Of a stretch of DNA of 64,000 nt, positions 19,497-27,160 are shown in pieces. The notes beneath the pieces are model-generated. The model did no database searches, had not been told where the DNA came from, and saw only the letters and a list, made by a program, of their open reading frames with translations. The stretch is from Sphingobacterium gobiense (GTDB taxonomy: Bacteria; Bacteroidota; Bacteroidia; Sphingobacteriales; Sphingobacteriaceae): positions 992,001 to 1,056,000 of the forward strand of contig NZ_PVBS01000002.1 in assembly GCF_002980575.1 (NCBI RefSeq), read 5' to 3'. The stretch's first letter is position 1. Every line of letters starts with the position of its first letter. The translations under genes were made by a program, and so were the position numbers.

Positions 19497-19748
19497 TCGT
19501 CGCTTTGGATATTTGAGAGGTTTGTAGTGCAAAAAGGATAGTTCTACAAACCTCAAATATCCAGATGCGACCTCAAAGGTTAAGGAGGATGGTGCGATTG
19601 TACTGTCCTACCCTTGATATTAAAATGCCGCATCCGAACTATTCTCGATGCGGGATAAGTGCGGGGCATTGGGACGCATCAAATGTTTTACAACTGTACA
19701 AATTCATTCTTAGTACTATCCCCAATGTAAAACATTCGAAGCGGCGAG
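19497..19748 (-). repeat. Composite palindromic repeat, copy B (123-bp core 19624-19746)
   Basis: This copy is inverted relative to A and C. It contains the 123-bp core and a third hairpin at 19507-19527/19544-19562, where GGATATTTGA-GA-GGTTTGTAG faces CTACAAACCTCAAATATCC. The ends read TCGTCGCTT and GAAGCGGCGAG, imperfect inverted termini matching those of copy C. About 252 bp long. No protein-coding capacity is seen. It fills the interval between the barrel-protein gene and trmN6. Confidence 0.85.
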
Positions 19749-19788
19749 TTTTGCTCCACTTTTGCGGACAAAAGTGGAAACAAAGGAT

Positions 19789-19796
19789 TACCTTTG
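19789..19796 (+). promoter_or_regulatory. -7 promoter element of trmN6
   Basis: TACCTTTG is a perfect TAnnTTTG element, and only 3 nt separate it from the ATG at 19800, so the transcript would be leaderless. An in-frame TTG at 19794 lies inside the element and cannot be the start. Confidence 0.5.
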
Positions 19797-19799
19797 CGT

Positions 19800-20507
19800 A
19801 TGCGTTCCATTTTTCGTTTTAAACAGTTTGAGGTAGATCAGGGTAATTGTGCGATGAAAATCAACACGGATGGTGTGCTGTTAGGCGGGGCAACTTGTTT
19901 CCCGGAAGCGGAGCGCATATTGGATATTGGCACAGGCACTGGTGTGATTGCCCTTATGCTGGCGCAAAGCCACCCCCGTGCTCATGTGGATGCGGTCGAA
20001 ATTGATGAGAATGCTTATCAGCAAGCTAAAATAAACTTTCAAAATTCAGATTTTGCGAAGCGCTTGCAGGCGTTTCCCGGTTCGTTTGCTGAGATGCAGC
20101 CGCAATACCTATATGATTTGATTGTGTCTAATCCACCTTTTTATACGAATTCATTACATAATCCAGATGCGCGAAAACGCCTAGCGAAACACACGGATAT
20201 ATTATTTTTTAAGCGATTGTTGTCATTCGTGTCATATTATCTAACTGATAATGGACAATTTAGGTTGATTATTCCGACTGTGTTGGCAGACGAAGAAATT
20301 GCTCCCATACTTTCTGACTATCAATTGCATGTGCAGCACGAAATGAGGATATCTTCTTTTTCGGGGGAGTTGCCGATGAGGAAAATATGGGGTATTGGGA
20401 AGAAAGTAGTACCTTTAGAGATACACGATTTTGCTATTTATGCGGAAAAAGGAACTTATTCTGCTCAATATAGCGCATTATTGAAACCTTATTTTTTAGC
20501 GTTCTGA
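19800..20507 (+). CDS. trmN6: tRNA1(Val) (adenine37-N6)-methyltransferase
   Basis: A 235-residue SAM-dependent methyltransferase of the YfiC/TrmN6 family, which modifies A37 of tRNA-Val. The N-terminus MRSIFRFKQFEVDQGNCAMK with TDGVLLGG is a family signature. SAM binding is by LDIGTGTGVIALMLAQ (about 41-56), and the adenine-N6 catalytic motif is NPPFY (N111-F114). The start at 19800 matches the usual family N-terminus. The next gene begins after 1 bp, so the two are one transcription unit. Confidence 0.9.
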   Translation: MRSIFRFKQFEVDQGNCAMKINTDGVLLGGATCFPEAERILDIGTGTGVIALMLAQSHPRAHVDAVEIDENAYQQAKINFQNSDFAKRLQAFPGSFAEMQPQYLYDLIVSNPPFYTNSLHNPDARKRLAKHTDILFFKRLLSFVSYYLTDNGQFRLIIPTVLADEEIAPILSDYQLHVQHEMRISSFSGELPMRKIWGIGKKVVPLEIHDFAIYAEKGTYSAQYSALLKPYFLAF

Positions 20508-20508
20508 C

Positions 20509-21003
20509 ATGACAAAGATTGGACTGATATCGGATACCCATGGTTTTCTAGATGACGCTGTTTTCAAATATTTTGACCTATGTGATGAGATCTGGCATGC
20601 CGGGGATTTCGGGTCAGTGGCTATAATAGATTCCCTAGCGGCTTTTAAGCCTTTCAAGGGCGTGTGGGGTAATATTGATGGAAAGGATGTACGTGCAGTA
20701 TGTCCAGAGCATCAACGTTTTTATTGTGAACAGGTAGATGTATGGATGACACATATCGGAGGCTATCCGGGACGTTACGCGATGCAGATGAAACCTGAAA
20801 TCGTCATTCATCCACCAAAGCTTTTTATCTGTGGACATTCCCATATCTTAAAGGTGCAATTTGATCCTAAATTGGGTTTGTTGCATCTCAATCCCGGTGC
20901 CGCAGGTAAACAAGGATGGCAGAAGGTTCGTACGTTAATGCGTTTCGATATTAACAGTGATAAGATAGAGAACCTGGAAGTGATTGAATTGGGAATACGA
21001 TAA
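20509..21003 (+). CDS. YfcE/MJ0936-type metallophosphoesterase
   Basis: A 164-residue calcineurin-like phosphodiesterase. Metal-ligand motifs are in the expected order: D9-x-H11 (SDTHG), D33 (AGDFGS), N55 (GNIDGKD), H82 (THIGG) and H110-x-H112 (GHSH). Members hydrolyse phosphodiesters in vitro, and physiological substrates are mostly unknown. It follows trmN6 with a 1-bp gap and converges with the MerR-type gene. Confidence 0.88.
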   Translation: MTKIGLISDTHGFLDDAVFKYFDLCDEIWHAGDFGSVAIIDSLAAFKPFKGVWGNIDGKDVRAVCPEHQRFYCEQVDVWMTHIGGYPGRYAMQMKPEIVIHPPKLFICGHSHILKVQFDPKLGLLHLNPGAAGKQGWQKVRTLMRFDINSDKIENLEVIELGIR

Positions 21004-21013
21004 TAGCAGCTGC

Positions 21014-21349
21014 TTACAGGCTATCCCTAACCTCGACTAAGAATTTCTTTAATCGTTCCAGCGAATCAATAACGCGTTGGTTCTCTTTTACTTCGTTTTT
21101 ATTGGAACGGATATAATCTCTCGCGCCTTGTAACGTGTAACCTTTGTCTTTGACAAGATTGAATATGATCTTTAGGTTGGCGATGTCGTCTTGTGTGAAA
21201 AGCCGATTTCCCTTTTTATTTTTCTTTGGTTGTATAATATCAAACTCCCGTTCATAAAAACGTATCTGTGACGCGTTCACACCAAACATGGCCGTCACTT
21301 CACCCATAGTATAGTAGAGCTTATTTATTTCACGTTCTTTATACGGCAT
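21014..21349 (-). CDS. MerR-family transcriptional regulator
   Basis: A 111-residue regulator. The N-terminal MerR-type winged helix (about 10-80) contains YYTMGEVTAMFGVNASQIRFYEREF and KGNRLFTQDDI; the C-terminal helix (about 80-110) is a short dimerisation coiled coil without metal-binding Cys residues. The start at 21349 gives MPYKEREINKLYY, as I recall for bacteroidete homologues. A TATATTTG -7 element at 21375-21382 (minus strand) lies just upstream, which excludes the longer ATG at 21385. The target is unknown. Confidence 0.85.
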   Translation of the reverse strand: MPYKEREINKLYYTMGEVTAMFGVNASQIRFYEREFDIIQPKKNKKGNRLFTQDDIANLKIIFNLVKDKGYTLQGARDYIRSNKNEVKENQRVIDSLERLKKFLVEVRDSL

Positions 21350-21453
21350 ATCTTCCGAGAATTTGTAACCTAAACAAATATACAATCTATGGTTGGATTT
21401 TAAAAATAGGTTTTTGAAAGCTATGTTGATGTTGTAAATTGATATCTTTGGAT

Positions 21454-21567
21454 ATGCATATACTTACATGGACAATAGGTAGACAAGAGATTATTATCGT
21501 ATCTATTTTGGTATTTATATTGATTTTTTTTGGTATTGTTTTTAGTCGTTTGTTGAAGAAGAAGTAA
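21454..21567 (+). CDS. Possible 37-residue single-pass membrane protein
   Basis: A short open frame starting 3 nt after a perfect -7 element TATCTTTG (21443-21450). It encodes a short polar N-terminus, one hydrophobic helix (IIIVSILVFILIFFGIVF, about 13-30) and a basic tail ending LLKKK. This is the layout of a real small membrane protein and slightly resembles the TatA N-terminus. It is followed by the next gene's own promoter. No homologue is recognised and it could be fortuitous. Confidence 0.4.
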   Translation: MHILTWTIGRQEIIIVSILVFILIFFGIVFSRLLKKK

Positions 21568-21579
21568 TCCGTACCTTTG
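21549..21579 (+). promoter_or_regulatory. Complete bacteroidete promoter of the deoxyhypusine synthase-like gene
   Basis: TTTG at 21549-21552 (-33) and TACCTTTG at 21572-21579 (-7) are separated by 19 bp, an exact match to the Bacteroidota housekeeping promoter. Transcription should start near 21584, leaving a leader of about 20 nt before the ATG at 21605. Confidence 0.65.
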
Positions 21580-21604
21580 TTCATAGAATAGAAAATTAGA
21601 GACT

Positions 21605-22585
21605 ATGAGTACACAAAAAGGGCCTATTTCGCAATTTATTGAGAAAAACTACCTGCACTTCAATGCAGCTGCCATGGTAGATGCGGCTAAAGGATACGAG
21701 ACACACCTATTGGAGGGTGGAAAGATGTTGATCTCGTTGGGCGGTGCTATGAGCACAGCTGAGTTGGGGATTTCATTGGCGGAAATGATTCGTCAGGACA
21801 AAGTCCACATCATTTCTTGTACTGGTGCGAACTTAGAAGAAGATGTGATGAATCTGGTGGCCCATTCACATTATAAACGCGTGCCGAATTATCGTGATTT
21901 AACACCCGAACAGGAACGTGAATTGCTAGACCAGCATTACAACCGGGTAACGGATACCTGTATTCCGGAAGAGGAAGCTTTCCGTCGTTTACAGAAGCAT
22001 TTGGAAGATGTTTGGCATACTGCAGAAGGGAAAGGTGAACGCTATCTACCCCATGAGTTTCTATACCAAGTAGTGAATTCGGGTGTATTGGAACAATACT
22101 ACGAAATTGATCCCAAGAACTCTTGGATTGTGGCAGCGGCAGAGAAAAACCTCCCTATTGTATGTCCAGGATGGGAAGATTCGACAACTGGAAATATCTT
22201 TGCTTCGAATGTGATTAAAGGTAACTTGAAGGCCAGCACAGTAAAGTCGGGTATTGAATATATGATCTATTTAACAGAGTGGTATCGCGAAAATTCGAGT
22301 GGAAAAGGTGTGGGATTCTTTCAAATTGGCGGCGGTATATCGGGTGATTTTCCTATTTGCGTAGTGCCAATGATGTACCAGGACCTGGAATGGGAAGATG
22401 TACCTTTTTGGTCTTATTTCTGCCAGATTTCGGATTCCACGACTTCTTACGGTTCGTATTCGGGTGCTGTACCTAATGAGAAAATTACTTGGGGTAAATT
22501 GGATATAGACACGCCGAAGTTTGTGGTAGAGTCTGATGCTACTATTGTTGCGCCATTGATTTTCTCTTATATTTTAGGACATTAA
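21605..22585 (+). CDS. Deoxyhypusine synthase-like protein
   Basis: A 326-residue NAD-dependent enzyme of the deoxyhypusine synthase family. The conserved Lys that carries the aminobutyl intermediate is K298 in ITWGKLDID; ISLGGAMSTAELG and the DSTTGN segment belong to the NAD/spermidine-binding core. Bacteria lack eIF5A, so in bacteria this family is thought to act on polyamines, for example in homospermidine-type synthesis, rather than on a protein; the exact reaction here is not predictable. It has its own strong promoter and is followed by an unrecognised gene and rdgB. Confidence 0.88.
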   Translation: MSTQKGPISQFIEKNYLHFNAAAMVDAAKGYETHLLEGGKMLISLGGAMSTAELGISLAEMIRQDKVHIISCTGANLEEDVMNLVAHSHYKRVPNYRDLTPEQERELLDQHYNRVTDTCIPEEEAFRRLQKHLEDVWHTAEGKGERYLPHEFLYQVVNSGVLEQYYEIDPKNSWIVAAAEKNLPIVCPGWEDSTTGNIFASNVIKGNLKASTVKSGIEYMIYLTEWYRENSSGKGVGFFQIGGGISGDFPICVVPMMYQDLEWEDVPFWSYFCQISDSTTSYGSYSGAVPNEKITWGKLDIDTPKFVVESDATIVAPLIFSYILGH

Positions 22586-22607
22586 TCTTTCTTCCCTTCC
22601 TCTCCTT

Positions 22608-23138
22608 ATGAGCCATCTAAGAACAAATAACCCGGTAGCCTTGCAAACTCTTATGTCAGAAACGCTGTTTGGAAAAGGGGAGCAGGAGGGAAGCTTGTCG
22701 TCTCCGATTGAAAATGTATCTGAAGAAGCAACGACAAGAGAGACGGAGGAATTTATTTATCAAGGTGATAAATCTACGGGTGTATTATTTATCTTACGTT
22801 ACCCTGACTACCCGTATTTTTCACCGCAGGCGGAAGAGGCTTTCTTAAAAACCTTGGGCGCGCTTAATCTGTCGTTTGAAAATGTGGCGGTCGTTAACTT
22901 AGCGAATTCGCACAATCCCAATGATTTTAAGCGGATCATGCAATTTTTTCAACCGACTAAAATTACCTTGCTTGGCGTAGAACCTATCTCACTCAAACTG
23001 CCCGAAATTGCGCACAACGCGTACATGAAGGGCAAGATTGCAACAGTGTTCAATACGTTTAGTTTTGAGGAAATGTTTGCAGATGTGCACAAGAAAAGGC
23101 TGTTCTGGAATGAATTCAAGACATTTATTGTATCGTAA
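22608..23138 (+). CDS. Conserved hypothetical protein
   Basis: A 176-residue soluble protein without signal peptide or membrane segment. The first 45 residues are low-complexity and acidic; the rest looks like a compact alpha/beta fold (GVLFILRYPDYPYF, VAVVNLANS, KITLLGVEPISL, KIATVFNTFSFEEM, ending KRLFWNEFKTFI). I do not recognise a characterised family. It lies 22 bp after the deoxyhypusine synthase-like gene and 2 bp before rdgB, so it is probably co-transcribed with both. Confidence 0.7.
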   Translation: MSHLRTNNPVALQTLMSETLFGKGEQEGSLSSPIENVSEEATTRETEEFIYQGDKSTGVLFILRYPDYPYFSPQAEEAFLKTLGALNLSFENVAVVNLANSHNPNDFKRIMQFFQPTKITLLGVEPISLKLPEIAHNAYMKGKIATVFNTFSFEEMFADVHKKRLFWNEFKTFIVS

Positions 23139-23140
23139 AC

Positions 23141-23722
23141 ATGGAGTTAGTATTTGCAACGAATAATACCCATAAGCTTGAAGAAGTTCAAGCGATTGTT
23201 GGGGATATATTTACTATAAAATCTTTAGCGGATATCGGTTGTTCGGACGATATTCCAGAAACCGGCGTGACCTTTGAAGAGAATGCCAAACAGAAAACAG
23301 ACTATCTTTTCCGTAAGTATAGTTTGGATTGTTTCGGAGACGACTCGGGATTGGAGATAGATGCGCTCAATAAAGAACCTGGTGTCTATTCCGCACGTTA
23401 TTCCGGTTCACGTGATATGGAAAAAAACATCGATTTGGTGCTAGCCAAATTAGGCGATAACCCGAGCCGAACTGCCCGTTTTCGAACGGTCATTTCCCTT
23501 TTTCTAAATAAACAACAACATTTCTTTGAAGGTGTTATCGAAGGAGATATCATTCCGGAACGTCGGGGGGCGGGAGGTTTTGGTTACGACCCTATTTTTA
23601 TCCCCCAAGGGTATGACAGAACGTTTGCGGAAATGACAGCCGAAGAGAAAAATCAAATTAGTCATCGGGCGATTGCGGTAGGAAAGTTAGCTGCTTTCTT
23701 GAAAGAAGATAATGTTGACTAG
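23141..23722 (+). CDS. rdgB: Non-canonical purine NTP pyrophosphatase (RdgB/HAM1 family)
   Basis: A 193-residue house-cleaning enzyme that hydrolyses dITP/XTP to monophosphates. It begins ELVFATNNTHKLEEVQ, where the N-terminal substrate-binding Asn and Lys of the family sit. FGDDSGLEIDAL contains the catalytic acid pair D67/D68, and GGFGYDPIF and SHRAIA complete the signature. The length is normal. It starts 2 bp after the preceding gene and ends shortly before the 21-bp tandem array. Confidence 0.95.
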   Translation: MELVFATNNTHKLEEVQAIVGDIFTIKSLADIGCSDDIPETGVTFEENAKQKTDYLFRKYSLDCFGDDSGLEIDALNKEPGVYSARYSGSRDMEKNIDLVLAKLGDNPSRTARFRTVISLFLNKQQHFFEGVIEGDIIPERRGAGGFGYDPIFIPQGYDRTFAEMTAEEKNQISHRAIAVGKLAAFLKEDNVD

Positions 23723-23727
23723 GAGAT

Positions 23728-24225
23728 GAGGCACCTCAACAACCCGTTGCGGTACCTCATTGATCTAACGATGCCCCTCATGTGCGTGTCGAGGTAGCGA
23801 TATGTGTGCTCTACAGCCCTCAAGGAAGCATCGAGGGCCGGCTTACATCTTTTGTTGTCCCTCGACACCGGCTAGAGCCCCCTCGACACGATGTATCAGT
23901 ACCTCTACATGTTATATCGGTACCTCTATGTAACCTATTCCCCCCTCAACACGATGGTGTCATACCTCAATAACGCTTTGAGCAACGGCAAAGCCTTATT
24001 GTCGTCCTTCAACGTCATGTTGATGCCCCTCATAAGCTCCGACACGGAGGACATATAAACGTCGAGGTCCCTCTTGCTGTCATTGACGTCCCTCGATGTG
24101 ATGTTGAGGTCCCTCAGCAACGTATTGAGGAACCTCAACAAGGAAAAGAGGTCCTTCGTCAGAATAAAGAGGGGGCTCAATGAGGCCAAGAAGTTCCTCA
24201 TCATGATATTGAGGTAGCTCATATC
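23728..24225. repeat. Perfectly phased 21-bp tandem array, about 24 degenerate units
   Basis: The tetramer CCTC (or a one- or two-base variant) recurs at 23734, 23755, 23776, 23818, 23860, 23881, 23902, 23923, 23944, 23965, 24007, 24028, 24070, 24091, 24112, 24133, 24154, 24175, 24196 and 24217: every interval is 21 bp or 42 bp, and the skipped phases hold decayed units. The consensus is roughly GTTGAGGTCCCTCAAC plus about 5 bp, so each unit carries a palindrome. The array fills the gap between the convergent rdgB and OstA-like genes. Because 21 is a multiple of 3, long frames stay open (for example 23935-24222, minus strand, with 7-residue repeats), but no gene is supported. Confidence 0.9.
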
Positions 24226-24264
24226 GTGTTGAACGAATGTGTGCGCTCACGATTGTCATGATTG

Positions 24265-26760
24265 TTATTCGGTGTCAGGTGCATTTTCTTCCTTCGTCGG
24301 TTCCGCAGGCTCGACTTCCTTCTCCGCCACCTTTTTTTCATTTGCTGCGGCTTTAGAAGCTTCTTTTTCTCCTGTAGTTATCGGAGCTTCCTCCTCTTGA
24401 AGAGCCGGTACTTCGTCTTCCTCTTCCGGAGTTACCTTTTCTTCCACACTTTCTACCATATCATCGGTATTTTCAAAGGAGTTTTCATCCGCAGCGTTTT
24501 CAGTAGAAGCTGCTGGTTTTTCGACCTCCCGCTTCCGGTTCATCATGTCTTCTTTCGATTTTGGCCTGTCCTGTGGTCGCCAGATGAATCCTGGTAAGAC
24601 TTCGTTTTCCTGCGTCACCTGCTTAAAAGGATAAAGCTTTTGATCTACTTTCCGTATCGTGATGTAGTCAATGATTTTTTTACCCTCCATCTTGATTTTG
24701 ATACGGGCGCCGCGGTCATGGAACATCTCCGTTATCCGATGGGTTTTGTCGTTCGTGGCAAAGCTTAAATTCTCCGCATTTCCGTCTACATACATCCGGT
24801 CAATAGAATTATTAGCAAAGAAAGCTGTAATCTTACGGCCTTTAAGTTGATTGAACTTCACTGTATCCAATACGGCGTTGACCATAAATGCATTGTTGAT
24901 CAACAATGCATTATCCATTCGCTGGTTTTGGATCTGCATGTAAATCGTATCCGAAGAAATCTGTGATCCTTCGGCCCATATCATGGGGCGTCCCATAAAA
25001 CGGAACATGGAATCTGCCATGCCATAGTATACCGAATCGGCAACCGCCTGCAAATCAGATTTGAACATCCGGACATTATAGTAAGCTTTAACAATCCGTG
25101 TTCGGGCGGTGTCTAGATAAGCTTCATTCGTGGTATCTCTGAAGGTTGTATCCGGGGTCTGTGCGCTAGCTATCGCCTGATTGATGAGGCTGTCTGCGGT
25201 TGCTTCTTCGGGCATGGTGGCTTGCTGTCGTAATATCGAATCCTGCGCCATGCTTCGCGCGATATCTGCCCGCGCTGTCTCCTTGATAGCCGCTTTTTTG
25301 GTGGAATCAACCAGTGTTGCTTTCTTGATGTCCGCCGGCTTCGCTATGGCTAACTTCTCCTCAACTTTTTTTGCCACGACGGTCTCCACGCTGTCCGTTT
25401 TCAGCCGGTTAATCGATGCGCTATCGATAGGTATACTGTCTATTGCCCCCTCGGCAGAAATGCTATCTATGGAGACGCTATCGATTGCTGTTTTAACAGC
25501 GTCGGAAAGTTGTGTTAGATTATCCGTTTCTATGCCACTATCCTCGGATCCGTAGTCGTCCTCGTCTCCGTAATCAATATCCTCATCGGTCTCTATTTCT
25601 CCGCCACTCCGATCTAGCTTAAAGTCTAGCGCCTTGTAATCGCGTAGCATAATCATGCGGGAATAGAGGGTGTCGGCCGTCATATACACCGAATCTACCT
25701 TAGCTGTGTCCCGGGGCAGTGTTGTTTGTGTAGAATCTGTTGCGGTGATAATTTCTTTGTCGGCAACGATATCGTCCTCTTCGATTTGCACGATTACAGT
25801 GTCCTCCTTCGTTTCCATTAGATCGGATTCAAGGGAATCTACCGAAGCCATTTCCGAACTATCGGCAGGTACAGAACTGGTAGAATCGTTCTCCACCACC
25901 ATCGTGATCAAGGGCTTGTCTGTCATGGTAATAGACTCATCCGCTTGATCATATAGACCGTAGCCACCGTAGGCATAGAATTTATCCAGGGTATCGACAA
26001 ATACGACGTTCCGATATGCTTTTCCTACACCCCTAGCACGATCATAGTAAAGACTATCGCCCTTTAAAAAACGTGTTCCTTCGGTATATAAGTTGTTTTT
26101 GTTGAAGTTGGCGATACCTTTTTCTGTATTGTAATTACCTTTTTCGGTGTATAGATTCTCTCCGCTATTTCCTTTGATGTTTGTCGGTCCAAAGAAATAG
26201 GTCATGCGTTGATCGGAATTGTAACGCATCGTATCGGTATAGATCTTAACATCGGGCGTGCGCACCACGACTTTATTGCGAAAATAGGCATCTTGCGTGT
26301 TTTCGAAGTAGTAGGCATTTCGGGAGGTAATGGTATCACCTTTGGAAATAATTCTTCCACCTCCGGTGTAGTTGCCTATTTTGTCACGCATTTTATAGAT
26401 GAGATGATTGGTTGTCAATACCGAATTCGCATCGACCATGCGAACATTATTCGTTAACGTTGCAATTTGTGGGGAGGCATCATAGTGCAGGCGATCGGAA
26501 TAGATAATTGTCCCGGACGGTTGGGTAATAACTACATTTCCAAACGCTTCAAAGAATTGCCGACCAACCTCGTCCTCGTAGATAATGCCACTATCAGCGG
26601 ATAACGTATTTCCCTTGTGCGCATAAACAGGCTGAATACTGCTGAACCCCTGTTGATCGATAATCGTACTGTACCTCGAAGAGATTAAACGCAACTCTTC
26701 CTGGGCAAACAACGAGGTGAGCCACACGAGGTTTAAGATAAGCGCAAAACAGTATTTCAC
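24265..26760 (-). CDS. OstA-like protein with long acidic insertion
   Basis: An 831-residue secreted protein with a signal peptide ending near SLFAQ. The N-terminal part (about 20-285) has LptA/OstA-like beta repeats (TLSADSGIIYEDEVGRQF, NVVITQPSGTIIYSDRLHYD, NVRMVDANSVLTTNHLIY), and a second such part lies at about 535-720. These domains handle lipopolysaccharide transport across the periplasm. Between them, about 290-530 is an Asp/Ser/Thr-rich low-complexity stretch with many DSV/DSI repeats, and the last 110 residues are Glu/Ala-rich; both seem unusually long for the family. The gene is monocistronic and transcribed away from tilS. Confidence 0.82.
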   Translation of the reverse strand: MKYCFALILNLVWLTSLFAQEELRLISSRYSTIIDQQGFSSIQPVYAHKGNTLSADSGIIYEDEVGRQFFEAFGNVVITQPSGTIIYSDRLHYDASPQIATLTNNVRMVDANSVLTTNHLIYKMRDKIGNYTGGGRIISKGDTITSRNAYYFENTQDAYFRNKVVVRTPDVKIYTDTMRYNSDQRMTYFFGPTNIKGNSGENLYTEKGNYNTEKGIANFNKNNLYTEGTRFLKGDSLYYDRARGVGKAYRNVVFVDTLDKFYAYGGYGLYDQADESITMTDKPLITMVVENDSTSSVPADSSEMASVDSLESDLMETKEDTVIVQIEEDDIVADKEIITATDSTQTTLPRDTAKVDSVYMTADTLYSRMIMLRDYKALDFKLDRSGGEIETDEDIDYGDEDDYGSEDSGIETDNLTQLSDAVKTAIDSVSIDSISAEGAIDSIPIDSASINRLKTDSVETVVAKKVEEKLAIAKPADIKKATLVDSTKKAAIKETARADIARSMAQDSILRQQATMPEEATADSLINQAIASAQTPDTTFRDTTNEAYLDTARTRIVKAYYNVRMFKSDLQAVADSVYYGMADSMFRFMGRPMIWAEGSQISSDTIYMQIQNQRMDNALLINNAFMVNAVLDTVKFNQLKGRKITAFFANNSIDRMYVDGNAENLSFATNDKTHRITEMFHDRGARIKIKMEGKKIIDYITIRKVDQKLYPFKQVTQENEVLPGFIWRPQDRPKSKEDMMNRKREVEKPAASTENAADENSFENTDDMVESVEEKVTPEEEDEVPALQEEEAPITTGEKEASKAAANEKKVAEKEVEPAEPTKEENAPDTE

Positions 26761-26846
26761 AGGAGCAAAAATAGGTATTTAAATAGCAAAAATTTGTTAA
26801 AGTAGAATTTTCATGTTCTTTTTCCCCGCGAAAAAGAACCAAAAAG

Positions 26847-27101
26847 CTCGTCGCTTCGAATGTTTTACATTTGGGATAGTACTAAGCATGAATTTGTGCA
26901 GTTGTAAAACATTTGATGCGTCCCAATGCCCCGCACTTATCCCGCATCGAGAATAGTTCGGATGCGACATTAGCGTTTAAGAATGGGATAATACAATTGC
27001 ATGAACCCTCCTTTAACTTTTTAGGTCGCATCAGATATTTGAGGTTTGTAGACACCCATCCTTAGCACGATCCCTTTTTCTCAAATATCTGAAGCGACGA
27101 G
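26847..27101 (+). repeat. Composite palindromic repeat, copy C (123-bp core 26849-26971)
   Basis: The most complete copy: 255 bp bounded by perfect 11-bp inverted termini, CTCGTCGCTTC (26847-26857) and GAAGCGACGAG (27091-27101). It contains the shared core with two hairpins, then a degenerate middle, then a third stem pairing AGATATTTGAG with CTCAAATATCT. Just outside are hairpins GTTCTTTTT-AAAAAGAAC on the left and TATACTTTTTTT-GCGG-AAAAAAAAGTATA on the right. It fills the divergent interval between the OstA-like gene and tilS. Confidence 0.88.
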
Positions 27102-27148
27102 TTTTTTTGTATACTTTTTTTGCGGAAAAAAAAGTATAAAGAAAAACT

Positions 27149-27156
27149 TAACTTTG
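27149..27156 (+). promoter_or_regulatory. -7 promoter element of tilS
   Basis: TAACTTTG matches TAnnTTTG exactly and ends 4 nt before the tilS ATG, implying a leaderless transcript. It lies just outside the right-hand hairpin of repeat copy C. Confidence 0.5.
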
Positions 27157-27160
27157 AGCT

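Noticed and set aside
18019..19748. Composite insertion sequence carrying the barrel-protein gene
   Set aside because: No transposase, no evident target-site duplication; kept only as an inversion or cassette hypothesis.
23935..24222. 95-residue minus-strand protein and 63-residue plus-strand protein (23782-23973) inside the array
   Set aside because: A 21-bp period keeps any frame open, the frames cover only part of the array, and no start signal is seen. A decayed gene remains possible and is noted as a finding.
23728..24225. CRISPR array
   Set aside because: No constant repeats separated by unique spacers of fixed length, no cas genes; the units are contiguous and degenerate.
24262..25948. 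Plus-strand open frames opposite the OstA-like gene
   Set aside because: Low-complexity Ser/Val/Ile translations produced by the repetitive sequence of the real gene on the other strand.
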